Positions 16,820 through 25,823 of a stretch of DNA of 64,000 nucleotides are shown here, one piece after another. The position numbers and the translations under genes are program-made. The notes beneath the pieces are model-generated. The model searched no databases. It was given only the letters and a program-made list of their open reading frames with translations, and was not told the origin of the DNA. The DNA lies in the NCBI GenBank assembly GCA_035566435.1, contig DATMRF010000144.1, positions 84,978 to 148,977 on the forward strand, given 5' to 3'. This stretch comes from DATMRF01 sp035566435 (lineage in GTDB: Bacteria; Verrucomicrobiota; Verrucomicrobiia; Limisphaerales; UBA8199). Within the stretch, counting starts at the first letter, position 1, and every line of letters starts with the position of its first letter.

Positions 16820-19252
16820 TCACACCTGACCCCGTGCAATGATTTCGGTAGCGCCTGGGCCGAGAGACGAATGAATCGCTTTCACTCTGATACGCCCGGA
16901 ACGACCGGGGAGGGTTCGGACCCAGAGCGCGCCGACACCCCCGCTGTCTGCGAGCGAAAAAGGATTATCACCCACCAATTCCCCCGGCCCGCTGAGTTCG
17001 AACAGGATTTCGCCCCCTGCAAGCGCGCGCTCAGAACCGTACTTGTCCACTACCTTGAATACGAGCCGCGTGGCATCAACGATGTCCGCCATCAGTTCAG
17101 CATCGTCAGCGACGAGCAGCAAGCGGTCGCGGGCAGGATCCGAGGAGAACGAGCGCGACAGGATAACGCGATTGCCGACATAACCGTCGATGCGCAGTTC
17201 CGGTCGTGCGCTGCCATCCAGCTCGAGGTCCGCAAAGAACGGCGCATGCGCGAGATGCGGGTAGTTCGCCGTGTCGGGCTGGAGCGTGGCGTGTGACCGG
17301 CCATCGACAAATAATTCCAAACGCTCGCAGTTGGAGAAAATAGCGGCGTGCATGCCCGGACCGTGCGGAGTCTGCGGCCCGAAATCCCAGTAGAAGTTAG
17401 GCTGGATAATCGGCCGCGTTCCCGGACTGCCCTGGGCCTGGTAAAACGACGCCCCGAGCTTCGGAATGCGGAAAATATCCGCGACACCGGGACATTTCAC
17501 GTTATTAAATGGGTTGATCAAACTCGCGTAGTCGAAGCCGCACCAGGCAATCACTCCGCAGATGCGCGGATTCGCGGCGGCCTTGCTGTGCGCCTGCGCA
17601 TGGCGTAACGCCTGTTGCCGCTGCAAAGCCACGTCGCCTGCGCGGCGATACTTGGCGTCAAAACCTTTGCGGTTGGCGTAGTTGAATTGTCCTACCGCCT
17701 CCGCCAGCAGGTAAGGCACTCCCGGCGTCGGTCCTTCGATGCCCACGGTGCCATCTGGTGCGGAATGATAGTCGTCAAAGGCAAAGACGTCTTCGTCCCA
17801 ACCTTGTTTCCAGTTGCTACGGGAGCCGGAGGTCATGGAACCGGAGGACGGCCTGGAGTCGTCGAGCGACCTCGCCAGCGCTTTGGTCCGTCGGTAGAGT
17901 TCGACGTCGTTCGCCGATTCGTTCGCGCGCGTTCCCCAAATAACGATGGCCGGGTGGTTCCGGTCGCGCCGCACCATATCCCCCACATCTCGCACCAGCA
18001 ATTCCTTCCAGGCGGCGTCGCCGAGGTAACCCCAGCCTGGAACCTCCTCCCACACCATCAAGCCCAACTCGTCGCAGGCCTCGAGGAACGCCTCCGATTG
18101 CGGATAATGGGAGCAGCGAACCATGTTACAATTAAACTCGCGGCGAAGCATCTCGGCGTCGCGCCGCATCACCCGCGCCGGCATTGCGTAGCCGACATAG
18201 GGAAATACTTCATGACGGTTCAGGCCGAAGATTTGCAGCCTCTTGCCATTCAGGAAGAACCCGTCGAGTTCAAAGCGCGCGTCCCGGAGTCCGATGCTCA
18301 CACGGTGGTCATGGACCGGCTTGCCCCCGATGACGAGTGTCGTCACAACCTCGTAAACATGGGGCGCCCGCACGTCCCAGAGCATCACGTTACCGAGGTT
18401 CGACATTCTGAGCGCCACCTGCTGAGTACCGGGCGCATCTACACGCAACGATTCCTCGGCGCGGCTGATTACCTCGGCGCCACGCCGCAATTCGACAACG
18501 AGTTGAGCGAGTTGCGCAGCCGGGACCGCCGCGTCAATCGAGCAGAGGACTTCCACGCGTCGGTCCGCATCCAGCACTTTGACCGGCTTGGCAAAGACGT
18601 CACTGATAAAGATCTGCGGCGCGGCCTCCAGCCGAACGGGGCGGTGGATGCCACCTGCTTCGAGGTAATCGACCCGTTTGGCGCCAACGGCCGCGCCCTC
18701 TGGCGGCACATTGCTCCAACGGGAGTCCACGGCGAGGGCGAGCACGTTTGAACCTTCAGTAACCGAATCAGTGATCTCGTACTGGAAAGGAAGGTAGCCG
18801 CCCAGGTGTTGGGGCAAGGTATGGCCGTTAATCGTGGGAGTGGCCCCGACCATGACCCCTTCAAAATGCAGGAATGTTCGCAACCCCTTCCAATCCGCTG
18901 GGAGCGTGAAATGCTTGCGGTAGAGCCAAACATCCTGCCACGCCGCCGGGTCCCAGTTTTGCCAGGAAAGCCGGGCAACACTGTGAGGGATGGAAACGCG
19001 AGCAAAGGCGGCATCGTTAAAGTGAGGGACGACCGCGTCGGGCGCAAATTTCCCGCCGAAGAGCCAATCGCGGTCCAGCATGAGGGTCCGCGTGGCTGGA
19101 CCGCTCTGGCGTATGCCGCGGCCTGAGCCAGCCGTACGGCAACCCAGAATGGGAGCCGCCGCGAGGGTCATAGCGCCGAGGGCGCAATGTTGCACGAACT
19201 GCCTCCTCGAAACGTTACCGGGGTATCCAGGTGTTTTCTTCATGGGGTTCAT
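16820..19252 (-). CDS. Glycoside hydrolase family 2 protein, Tat lipoprotein
   Basis: 810 residues. The leader contains SRRQFVQHCALGAMTL and a lipobox-like PILGC, suggesting Tat export and lipid anchoring. A sugar-binding jelly-roll (to about 210), an Ig-like domain and a TIM barrel follow. The barrel has WEEVPGWG, the acid/base Glu about residue 445 in WGTRANES, and a candidate nucleophile Glu about 518 in PYLLAEAVG. The substrate cannot be read from sequence: beta-galactosidase, mannosidase and glucuronidase relatives all belong to GH2. The ATG overlaps the aldolase stop (ATGA). It is the likely extracytoplasmic enzyme that releases the sugar catabolised by the upstream genes. Confidence 0.85.
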   Translation of the reverse strand: MNPMKKTPGYPGNVSRRQFVQHCALGAMTLAAAPILGCRTAGSGRGIRQSGPATRTLMLDRDWLFGGKFAPDAVVPHFNDAAFARVSIPHSVARLSWQNWDPAAWQDVWLYRKHFTLPADWKGLRTFLHFEGVMVGATPTINGHTLPQHLGGYLPFQYEITDSVTEGSNVLALAVDSRWSNVPPEGAAVGAKRVDYLEAGGIHRPVRLEAAPQIFISDVFAKPVKVLDADRRVEVLCSIDAAVPAAQLAQLVVELRRGAEVISRAEESLRVDAPGTQQVALRMSNLGNVMLWDVRAPHVYEVVTTLVIGGKPVHDHRVSIGLRDARFELDGFFLNGKRLQIFGLNRHEVFPYVGYAMPARVMRRDAEMLRREFNCNMVRCSHYPQSEAFLEACDELGLMVWEEVPGWGYLGDAAWKELLVRDVGDMVRRDRNHPAIVIWGTRANESANDVELYRRTKALARSLDDSRPSSGSMTSGSRSNWKQGWDEDVFAFDDYHSAPDGTVGIEGPTPGVPYLLAEAVGQFNYANRKGFDAKYRRAGDVALQRQQALRHAQAHSKAAANPRICGVIAWCGFDYASLINPFNNVKCPGVADIFRIPKLGASFYQAQGSPGTRPIIQPNFYWDFGPQTPHGPGMHAAIFSNCERLELFVDGRSHATLQPDTANYPHLAHAPFFADLELDGSARPELRIDGYVGNRVILSRSFSSDPARDRLLLVADDAELMADIVDATRLVFKVVDKYGSERALAGGEILFELSGPGELVGDNPFSLADSGGVGALWVRTLPGRSGRIRVKAIHSSLGPGATEIIARGQV

Positions 19253-20115
19253 CCTTTGATGGCTGAAGCTTTGCCCTCGGAGCCGACCGCGCGGATGATT
19301 TCTTTGATGTCTTCCTTGAGCCGATCTTTGGCCGCGCGGGCGATCCGCCAGACGTGATGCTCGTGGTTGAGGGTTTGGCTCAATTCATTGAAGTAGCGGA
19401 TATAGTTCATGCGCAGGCCTTCGCCGAAATTGATCTTCGTCATGCCGGCTTTAACGCACCGCGAGATATCCGCCATCGAGATGCCGCTGGTGCCGTGCAG
19501 GACAAGGGGTGGTTTGACGGCAGACCGCAGTTGCGACATCAGTCCGAAATCCATCCCGTGCTGCTCTTTGAAGATGCCGTGGGTGGTGCCGACCGCCACG
19601 GCCAGAAGATCGACGTCCACTTTGGCAGTGAATTCCTTCGCCTCAGCGACGCTTACCGTCGCAGCGCGCTGGCTGGACGCATCCGAACTTTTAATGATGT
19701 GGCCGATCTCCGCCTCTACGCTGATGCCCAGCGGGCGGACGAGGTTGAGGATTTCCCGCGTGCCCCGCACGTTCTCGTCGAGAGGCTTGTCCGCATAGTC
19801 GATCATCACGTGAGTGAAGCCGGCCCGCACAGCCCGCAACACCGATTGCGGGCTTTTCCCGTGGTCGAGAGCGATGGCCAAAGGAACGGTGGTTTCTGCG
19901 GCAAGGTACCTCAGCAAGTGGCCTGCGTAGTCGAAGCCGCGGTATTCCAGGTTGGGTTCATAACACTGAACGATCAGCGGGGACTGCAATTCCTCGGCGG
20001 CTTCGAAGATGGCGCGGCCGATGTCGTACGTGCCGCCGTTGTTGTTTAGGGCGGGGATGCCGAAGCCTTTGGCCGCAGCCTGGTCGCAAAGATGTTTGGC
20101 GTTATACAACTTCAT
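19249..20115 (-). CDS. Class II (zinc) ketose-bisphosphate aldolase
   Basis: 288 residues, the usual length for the GatY/KbaY/Fba class II family. Hallmarks are ALDHG at residues 83-86 (catalytic Asp and a Zn-binding His), AEIGHI, the HG pairs in GTTHGIF and LHGTSG, and GMTKINFGEGLR for phosphate binding. It cleaves a ketose bisphosphate to DHAP plus an aldehyde; tagatose- versus fructose-bisphosphate cannot be decided. In this operon it could supply glyceraldehyde 3-phosphate as acceptor for the transaldolase (inference). ATGA overlaps with both neighbours point to tight co-translation. Confidence 0.85.
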   Translation of the reverse strand: MKLYNAKHLCDQAAAKGFGIPALNNNGGTYDIGRAIFEAAEELQSPLIVQCYEPNLEYRGFDYAGHLLRYLAAETTVPLAIALDHGKSPQSVLRAVRAGFTHVMIDYADKPLDENVRGTREILNLVRPLGISVEAEIGHIIKSSDASSQRAATVSVAEAKEFTAKVDVDLLAVAVGTTHGIFKEQHGMDFGLMSQLRSAVKPPLVLHGTSGISMADISRCVKAGMTKINFGEGLRMNYIRYFNELSQTLNHEHHVWRIARAAKDRLKEDIKEIIRAVGSEGKASAIKG

Positions 20116-21602
20116 ATTCGTGACTGGTAATCGGGGACGGGTAATTTTTCTGGAGATGGGCCTTCGATGGCCTGCCGTTCATGCTCCAGCTCCTTGGCCA
20201 CCTGCTCGAACGTGCGGCGCGACGCCGGGGTCAACTGGCTGACCACAATGTGAGCGAGCAAGCCTACCAAGGTCGCGGGAATGATCGGGTTCTCACGGAA
20301 CATCGCAGCCGCAGGGAGGAACATCAGGGCCAGCGATACCGCTGGCGTGATCACGAGGGCCGACAGCGCGCCCTGCCAGGTGGCGCATTTCCAGAAGCGC
20401 CCGAGAAGGATAATCACCGCCAGCCCGCTCATGGTCAGCGGCAAAAACCTGACGACGAATCCCACGATGCTCTTCGTGTAAAGCGCCAGCGCTGTTGAGG
20501 CGAGGAACGCGCAGGCCAGCGCCCACCGCGCGACCACCACCGGCCGTTTGGGGTATTTTCCGGTCGCCAGGGGATAAATATGCCGCACGAAAAAAGTGCC
20601 GGCGGCGGCGGCATTGCCGTTGGCAGCGGAGGACATACCAGCCACCGCCGCGACTACCACAAAGGCTGCCAACCACGGAGGCAGAACGTTCATGACCAGC
20701 CACGGCAACGCCTGGTCCGGCACCGGCAGGTGCGGGTTGAGCCGGTAAGTGTACATGCCGGTAATGCCAATCACCACGGAGAAGGCGATCACCGTCACCC
20801 CCGATGCCACCATGCTCGAACGAGCGCCGGATTCGGTGCGGGCGCTATAGATTGTCAGCCGGCGGCCGGGATCGGCAATGGGATTCAAAGTCAGCACCAG
20901 GATCAAGCTCAACACACTCCACCCCCCGAGCGACGCAACACCAAGGAAGGAGAAGTAGTCAGGAGGAACCACCTGCCGCAACCCCGCCAATCCGCCGGTG
21001 TCCGCCAGCGCGGACCACATTAGAAAGCCGAAGCCGCTGAAAAGGACGAACGTCTGGAGAACGTCAGTGTACACGACTGCCTTGAGCCCGCCGGGAATCG
21101 AGATCACCGCTTTGGCAAGACCCGCCAGCACCACGCAGACTTTGTAAGGCAGTCCGATAACCGCCCCGAGGACTGCCGCCCCGCCCATGATCTGGACCGT
21201 CAGCCAGCACAATTGCGACAGAAACAAAGTGATGTTCGAAAACTCCACGACGCCGCGATTCCCGTCGTAGTAGCAGGCAATTTCCTCACTGAGCGTCATG
21301 AACCGGTAGCGTCGCATCCGCGCGAAAAACAGTCCCGTCAGCAATGTCCCCAACCCCAGCCCGATGGGGTAGGCGCAGCCGGCCCAGCCATGCTGATACG
21401 CCAGGCCCGACCCGCCGATGATCACGCCAGTGCCAATGCAGGTTCCAATAATGGTGCCGATAAGAACCCAGATGGGGAGGCCGCGTCCTGCCACGAGGTA
21501 ATCCGCCGGCTTCCTGACCCGCGCCATCCAAAAGAACGAAACCCCCGTCGTCAACACGACGTAGAGGATCAGCCCAATGGCGATGGCGACCCTGGTGGTC
21601 AT
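20112..21602 (-). CDS. Sodium:solute symporter family transporter
   Basis: About 496 residues from ATG 21602 (a GTG at 21608 is in frame). A 12-14 helix SSS profile, with VAGRGLPIWVLIGTIIGTCIGTG, GGLKAVVYTDVLQ and ADPGRRLTIYSAR typical of the SGLT/PanF-type core. It presumably imports the sugar released by the GH2 enzyme using a Na+ gradient. It lies between the isomerase and aldolase genes with almost no spacing, so it is part of the same transcript. Confidence 0.85.
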   Translation of the reverse strand: MTTRVAIAIGLILYVVLTTGVSFFWMARVRKPADYLVAGRGLPIWVLIGTIIGTCIGTGVIIGGSGLAYQHGWAGCAYPIGLGLGTLLTGLFFARMRRYRFMTLSEEIACYYDGNRGVVEFSNITLFLSQLCWLTVQIMGGAAVLGAVIGLPYKVCVVLAGLAKAVISIPGGLKAVVYTDVLQTFVLFSGFGFLMWSALADTGGLAGLRQVVPPDYFSFLGVASLGGWSVLSLILVLTLNPIADPGRRLTIYSARTESGARSSMVASGVTVIAFSVVIGITGMYTYRLNPHLPVPDQALPWLVMNVLPPWLAAFVVVAAVAGMSSAANGNAAAAGTFFVRHIYPLATGKYPKRPVVVARWALACAFLASTALALYTKSIVGFVVRFLPLTMSGLAVIILLGRFWKCATWQGALSALVITPAVSLALMFLPAAAMFRENPIIPATLVGLLAHIVVSQLTPASRRTFEQVAKELEHERQAIEGPSPEKLPVPDYQSRI

Positions 21603-21608
21603 GCGCAC

Positions 21609-22961
21609 CTAGATGAACTTCATGTTCAGCGCGCGGCCGAATCGCTTTAACAGCGCCGCGTGATGTCCTTGAACCACCGCCACGTGATGCGGCATTCCTT
21701 CATGGCAGAGTTCCTCGAACCATTCGCGAGGGTCTTGCCGCATCCGGGCCAGGCCGTTCGTAGCCATCAAGTGCCGTTTGGGCCGGAGCGTCTCCCCTTC
21801 TCGCGCCGTCAGGAAATACTTCCCCTCGAGCCGCCAGAACCGAAACAAGGTAACGGGCATTTCGGCGCGCAACGTTGCCTCGACCACGGCCGGCTTCTTG
21901 ATGTTGAAATGACGTGCGATGGTGGGACCGCCCGGACTGCCCACAGCCTCGCACAGCGACAACGGCGCGGCGCCGCCGTGCCAAAGCGTGATCGTTTCGC
22001 GGTCATGCTCCAGCCAATCTGAGAGGTAGCAGCGACCCAGGCCCAAAGTTTCAACGATCCAGGCTGACAATGCCGCGTCTGCATCGCCTTCGATCGCCAC
22101 GGCGCGCCCTTCATCGGTCAAACGGGCCACGCCGAAGTAAGGCCATTGGCCGAAAGCATTGGCCATTTCCGGCCAACAGCGAATGGTCAGAGCGTCCAGG
22201 CTCTCCGTTTCGAAGAACGAACGCATCGCCAGGTAAATGCGTGAGGCCATCGGAAGATCCTCAGCGGCGATGTCTTTCAGCGGGAGACCCAGCGCGTTGA
22301 CGCGGACCACGTCTTCCGCTACCGCCTGCTCGCTTAGTCCGTTCACCACGTTGGCGAATCCGAGCAGGCTGAAGCTCTGCACCTGCGCACCCAGACCACG
22401 GTGGATTGTGAACGGGTCGGCGCTCATGGCGAAATAGCCCGGCGCTTGCCCGCCGATCATGCCCAGACGAACGGAACGCAACCGGCGCACCGTCGCTGCC
22501 ACACGGACGGCTTCGTCAAATCGCTGCCTCGTCTCTGGCGCGTCCGGGTCGCCATAAACCAGGTCAAACGAATGCCCCATCTGGCGGAATACAGAGGCCC
22601 AGCAGTGGGCCCCTACCAGGGAACAGGAGCTGATCATGTCGCCATCCGGTTTCTCCGGCGTCGCCCAGAGCACCACCGGGTCGGGCCAGCGCTGCGCCAG
22701 GGTTTGCGAAAGCCGCGCGTCGCCCATCGTCGTTTGAAGCAAAACGATCGCGTCCACTCGCGCCGCATCGCAGGCGTCCATCGTCCGGCGCAACGACCCT
22801 TCATCCACGGTCTTCTCCGCCGGTTCGAACACGGCGAACTGCGTTTTCTGGAGGCAGAGCCGGACCCGTTCCTCCATCTGCCGTCCCCATTCCTGGTCGA
22901 ACCCCGGCCGTTTGCGTCCGAGGAATATCAATCCGAGCTTCGGTGATTTTTCGCGGTTCAT
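21609..22961 (-). CDS. L-fucose/L-arabinose isomerase-family protein
   Basis: 450 residues from ATG 22961, which overlaps the ALDH stop (ATGA). The fold is FucI/AraA-like: N-terminal Rossmann part (ARVDAIVLLQTTMGDA, GMIGGQAPGYF) and a C-terminal metal site. Candidate Mn ligands match the family order: Glu about 265 (RCWPEM), Asp about 293 (EGDADAALS) and His about 328 (LWHGG). It interconverts an aldose and a ketose, but FucI itself is longer (about 590), so this is a divergent subgroup. Next to a transaldolase and ALDH it would supply the ketose substrate. The substrate is unknown. Confidence 0.75.
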   Translation of the reverse strand: MNREKSPKLGLIFLGRKRPGFDQEWGRQMEERVRLCLQKTQFAVFEPAEKTVDEGSLRRTMDACDAARVDAIVLLQTTMGDARLSQTLAQRWPDPVVLWATPEKPDGDMISSCSLVGAHCWASVFRQMGHSFDLVYGDPDAPETRQRFDEAVRVAATVRRLRSVRLGMIGGQAPGYFAMSADPFTIHRGLGAQVQSFSLLGFANVVNGLSEQAVAEDVVRVNALGLPLKDIAAEDLPMASRIYLAMRSFFETESLDALTIRCWPEMANAFGQWPYFGVARLTDEGRAVAIEGDADAALSAWIVETLGLGRCYLSDWLEHDRETITLWHGGAAPLSLCEAVGSPGGPTIARHFNIKKPAVVEATLRAEMPVTLFRFWRLEGKYFLTAREGETLRPKRHLMATNGLARMRQDPREWFEELCHEGMPHHVAVVQGHHAALLKRFGRALNMKFI

Positions 22962-24385
22962 ATCCCCAATCCGAGTGAGACGTGTTTTGTTTCGAGGAAG
23001 GCATCCATTCCCTCGACGCCCAGTTCGCGGCCCCAACCGCTTTGTTTAAGGCCGCCAAAGGGGCACTGACTCGTGGTGGGGACGCCGTCGTTGATGCCGA
23101 TGGTGCCGGCTTCCAGACCTTCCATCAGGCGGAACGTCCGGCTAAGGTCGCGCGTGAAGGCGTAGGCGCTCAGTCCATACGCGGAGGCGTTGGCGCGCTC
23201 CAGCCCCTCGGCCTCACTGTCGAAGGGACAGACGGGCGCGATAGGCGCGAACGTCTCCTCCGACATGCACGCCGCCTCGGCAGGCACATCCGCCAGCACC
23301 GTGGGTTCGAGGAACCAGCCCTTCCTGGCAAGACGTTTGCCCCCGCACAAGAGGCGCGCGCCGCGCCGGACCGCATCCTGAATGTGCTCCAGCCCCTTGG
23401 ACACGCCCTCCTCGTTGACCACTGGCCCGACCTGCACGCCTGGTTCCAGGCCATCCCCGGTTTTGAGTGCGCGGACTTCTTGGACGAATTCATCCAGGAA
23501 CTTGTCATAAATGGAGCGCTGGACAAAAATGCGGTTGGCGGCGATGCACGATTGACCCGTGTTGCGGAACTTGGCGATCATCGCGCCTTCCACCGCCGCA
23601 TCCAGGTCCGCGTCCTCGAAGACCAGCACGGGCGCATGACCGCCCAGTTCAAGGGACAATGGTTTCACCTGGCTGGCGGCGCCGCGGATAAGCGATTTGC
23701 CCACCTCAGTCGAACCCGTGAAAGTGATCTTGCGGCAGAGCGGGTTTTCCAGGAATTCGGCGGCGATGTCCCCGGCCCGACCGGCGACGAGTTGGAAAAC
23801 TCCTTTGGGCAGTTGCGCGGCGGCGACGCACTCAGCCAGGGCCACGGCGCAAAGCGGAGTGGCGCTGGCTGGCTTTAGAATCGTGGTGCATCCCGCGGCC
23901 AGCGCAGGCGCGAGTTTGCGCAGCGCCAGCACCAGCGGAAAATTCCACGGACTGATCGCCGCGACAACGCCCATCGGAACTTTGACCACTAGGTGGCGTT
24001 TGCCGTCAGCCTGATGCGGAACGATACGGCCATACGCGCGGCGCGCTTCCTCAGCGAACCAGCCCAGGTGGTCGATCGACATGGCGACCTCACCCTGGCT
24101 CTGCGCCAGGGGTTTCCCGTTTTCCATCGTGATCGTGCGGGCAATCTCGTCGCGCCGCCGCTCAATTTCGCTGGCGATTTTTCTCAAAAACTCCCCGCGC
24201 GCCTTTCCGGTGAGCGCGCGCCAACGGGGAAAGGCCGCGTGCGCGTCGCTAACCGCCTGAGTCACCCGGCGGCCGTCGATTGTGGATATCCTGGCGAACG
24301 CCTCGCCGGTGGCCGGGTTAACGACCTCGAGGGTCGGCTCGCTCACGACGAACTCGCCATTCAGATAGAGAGGGTGGGTTTTCAT
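22958..24385 (-). CDS. NAD(P)-dependent aldehyde dehydrogenase, GabD-like
   Basis: 475 residues, full length. Seen: the cofactor-site segment SPWNFPLVLALRKLAPAL, general base Glu about 246 in LELGGHAP, and catalytic Cys about 280 in FRNTGQSC, followed by the C-terminal PFGGLKQSG. Closest by style to succinate-semialdehyde dehydrogenases. GabD-like enzymes also act as sulfolactaldehyde dehydrogenases in sulfoquinovose pathways. Here it follows the transaldolase by 29 nt and could oxidise the three-carbon aldehyde that the transaldolase leaves. Confidence 0.85.
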   Translation of the reverse strand: MKTHPLYLNGEFVVSEPTLEVVNPATGEAFARISTIDGRRVTQAVSDAHAAFPRWRALTGKARGEFLRKIASEIERRRDEIARTITMENGKPLAQSQGEVAMSIDHLGWFAEEARRAYGRIVPHQADGKRHLVVKVPMGVVAAISPWNFPLVLALRKLAPALAAGCTTILKPASATPLCAVALAECVAAAQLPKGVFQLVAGRAGDIAAEFLENPLCRKITFTGSTEVGKSLIRGAASQVKPLSLELGGHAPVLVFEDADLDAAVEGAMIAKFRNTGQSCIAANRIFVQRSIYDKFLDEFVQEVRALKTGDGLEPGVQVGPVVNEEGVSKGLEHIQDAVRRGARLLCGGKRLARKGWFLEPTVLADVPAEAACMSEETFAPIAPVCPFDSEAEGLERANASAYGLSAYAFTRDLSRTFRLMEGLEAGTIGINDGVPTTSQCPFGGLKQSGWGRELGVEGMDAFLETKHVSLGLGI

Positions 24386-24414
24386 CGCCGTTGCACAGGT
24401 TGGACGTCTTCAGC

Positions 24415-25062
24415 TCATTTGACCGGGATTTTGGCCCAGTCCTTCAAAAACTGATCGAGCACCACGTCGGTGAGTGGATGCTGATAGAGCTGCTGCAGAA
24501 TGTCGAAGCTCATGGTCGTGATATCGGAACCGGCGAGAGCTGCCTGCAGCACGTGCAATGGATGCCGGGCCGCCGCCGTAATGATCTGGGTGCTGAACCC
24601 GTAATTCTGATAGATCGTCTTGATTTGGCGCACCAGCTCCATGCCATCGTGGCCAACGGCATCGAGACGGCCGACAAACGGGCTAATATACGTCGCGCCT
24701 ACTTTTGCGGCCAGCAACGCCTGCAGCGGCGAGAACGTCACGGTCACATTGGTTTTGTAACCTTCCGCGGCCAGGATTTTCACTGCCTTGAGGCCCTCCT
24801 TGATTATGGGGACCTTGATGACGACGTTCTTGTGAATCTTGGCCAACTCGTGCGCCTCCTTCACGATGCCTCCCGCTTCCAGGGCAACAGTCTCCAGGCT
24901 AATCGGGCCGTCCACGATGTCGCAAATCTCGCGGTAAACCTCGCTGGGTTTGCGCCCCGACTTGTGCACGTGCGATGGGTTGGTGGTAACGCCGTCAATA
25001 ATGCCCCAGCTCCAGGCCTCGCGGATCTGAGCGACGTCGGCAGTGTCGATGAATAGCTTCAT
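24415..25062 (-). CDS. FSA/TalC-type transaldolase
   Basis: 215 residues from ATG 25062; the much longer open frame upstream is not coding. Family marks: MKLFIDTADV, GVTTNPS, Schiff-base Lys about 83 in NVVIKVPII, NVTVTFSPLQALLAAKVGA, and SPFVGRLD. Small transaldolases or F6P aldolases of this size transfer or cleave a dihydroxyacetone unit. In sulfo-TAL pathways an enzyme of this class splits 6-deoxy-6-sulfofructose, giving sulfolactaldehyde. The neighbouring ALDH and TauE/SafE exporter fit that reading. Confidence 0.85.
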   Translation of the reverse strand: MKLFIDTADVAQIREAWSWGIIDGVTTNPSHVHKSGRKPSEVYREICDIVDGPISLETVALEAGGIVKEAHELAKIHKNVVIKVPIIKEGLKAVKILAAEGYKTNVTVTFSPLQALLAAKVGATYISPFVGRLDAVGHDGMELVRQIKTIYQNYGFSTQIITAAARHPLHVLQAALAGSDITTMSFDILQQLYQHPLTDVVLDQFLKDWAKIPVK

Positions 25063-25103
25063 AGGAATTAAGCGATGTGGATGTGATGTTGGCTGCAGAG
25101 GTC

Positions 25104-25823
25104 TTACGGAAACAGGAGATATTTCATACCCATGGCCCCCAGAAATACAAACGTGGCGTTGCGCAACATCGACTGAGGGATTCTGGAAAAACATTTTTGA
25201 CCGAGGAGAATCGCTACGGTGAGAGGCAACACGCTCCACAGCCCCGTGAGCAATAGTGGGCTGGCCAGCAAACCGGCGCTGCCCAGCAAGACCAGCCGCA
25301 GGACCGCGCTCAGGCCGAACACGACCTGGAGCAGCGCCACAATTTGCTCCTTGCTCCACGGCTGCGAGTAAGTGAAAGCCACCGCCGGCGGACCGCCCAT
25401 CCCAAACGCCCCGCTGAGACTCCCGCTGAGCAGTCCGAACGGCAGCCCCAGGCGCGGTGACAGGTGAACGGAGCGGGCGCGAGCGAGAATGAATTCGTGG
25501 GCGCACATCAACACCATCGCCGCCCCCAAGACGCGAAGCAATAGCACGTCGTTCAATCGCACTAGGGCATAGACGCCCAGCGGCACCCCCAGGCAAGTCC
25601 CGACCACCAGGCCCAGCCCCTGGCGGAACGAATAGTGGTCGCGAATCGAGAAAAACGTCATGCCGCAGACCAGCAGGTTCAGGAGCACCATCAAGGCCGC
25701 CGCCTCCCTCAGGTTCATCAGCAACAACAGTAGCGGCATCGCCACGAGCCCAAACCCGAACCCGCTTAGGCCTTGCGTGAAGCCGGCCAGGCAAATAACC
25801 ACGATGACGAGCGCTACGGTCAT
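25104..25823 (-). CDS. TauE/SafE-family sulfite/organosulfonate exporter
   Basis: 239 residues from ATG 25823, overlapping the ROK stop (ATGA). Hydrophobic throughout, with about 8 helices. It shows the repeated TauE/SafE (DUF81) pattern: GFTQGLSGFGFGLVAMPLLL near the start and FGLLSGSLSGAFGMGGPP in the second half. Family members export sulfite, sulfoacetate, sulfolactate or taurine breakdown products. Lying at the head of a sugar catabolic operon with a transaldolase and ALDH, it is the main clue that the substrate may be sulfonated. Confidence 0.8.
   Translation of the reverse strand: MTVALVIVVICLAGFTQGLSGFGFGLVAMPLLLLLMNLREAAALMVLLNLLVCGMTFFSIRDHYSFRQGLGLVVGTCLGVPLGVYALVRLNDVLLLRVLGAAMVLMCAHEFILARARSVHLSPRLGLPFGLLSGSLSGAFGMGGPPAVAFTYSQPWSKEQIVALLQVVFGLSAVLRLVLLGSAGLLASPLLLTGLWSVLPLTVAILLGQKCFSRIPQSMLRNATFVFLGAMGMKYLLFP

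Noticed and set aside
17615..18751. 378-codon plus-strand frame inside the GH2 gene
   Set aside because: Antisense shadow; catalytic and fold motifs are all on the minus strand.
24415..25794. 459-codon frame around the transaldolase
   Set aside because: Only the last 215 codons are homologous to transaldolase; the upstream part overlaps the TauE gene in another frame and has no leader or motifs.
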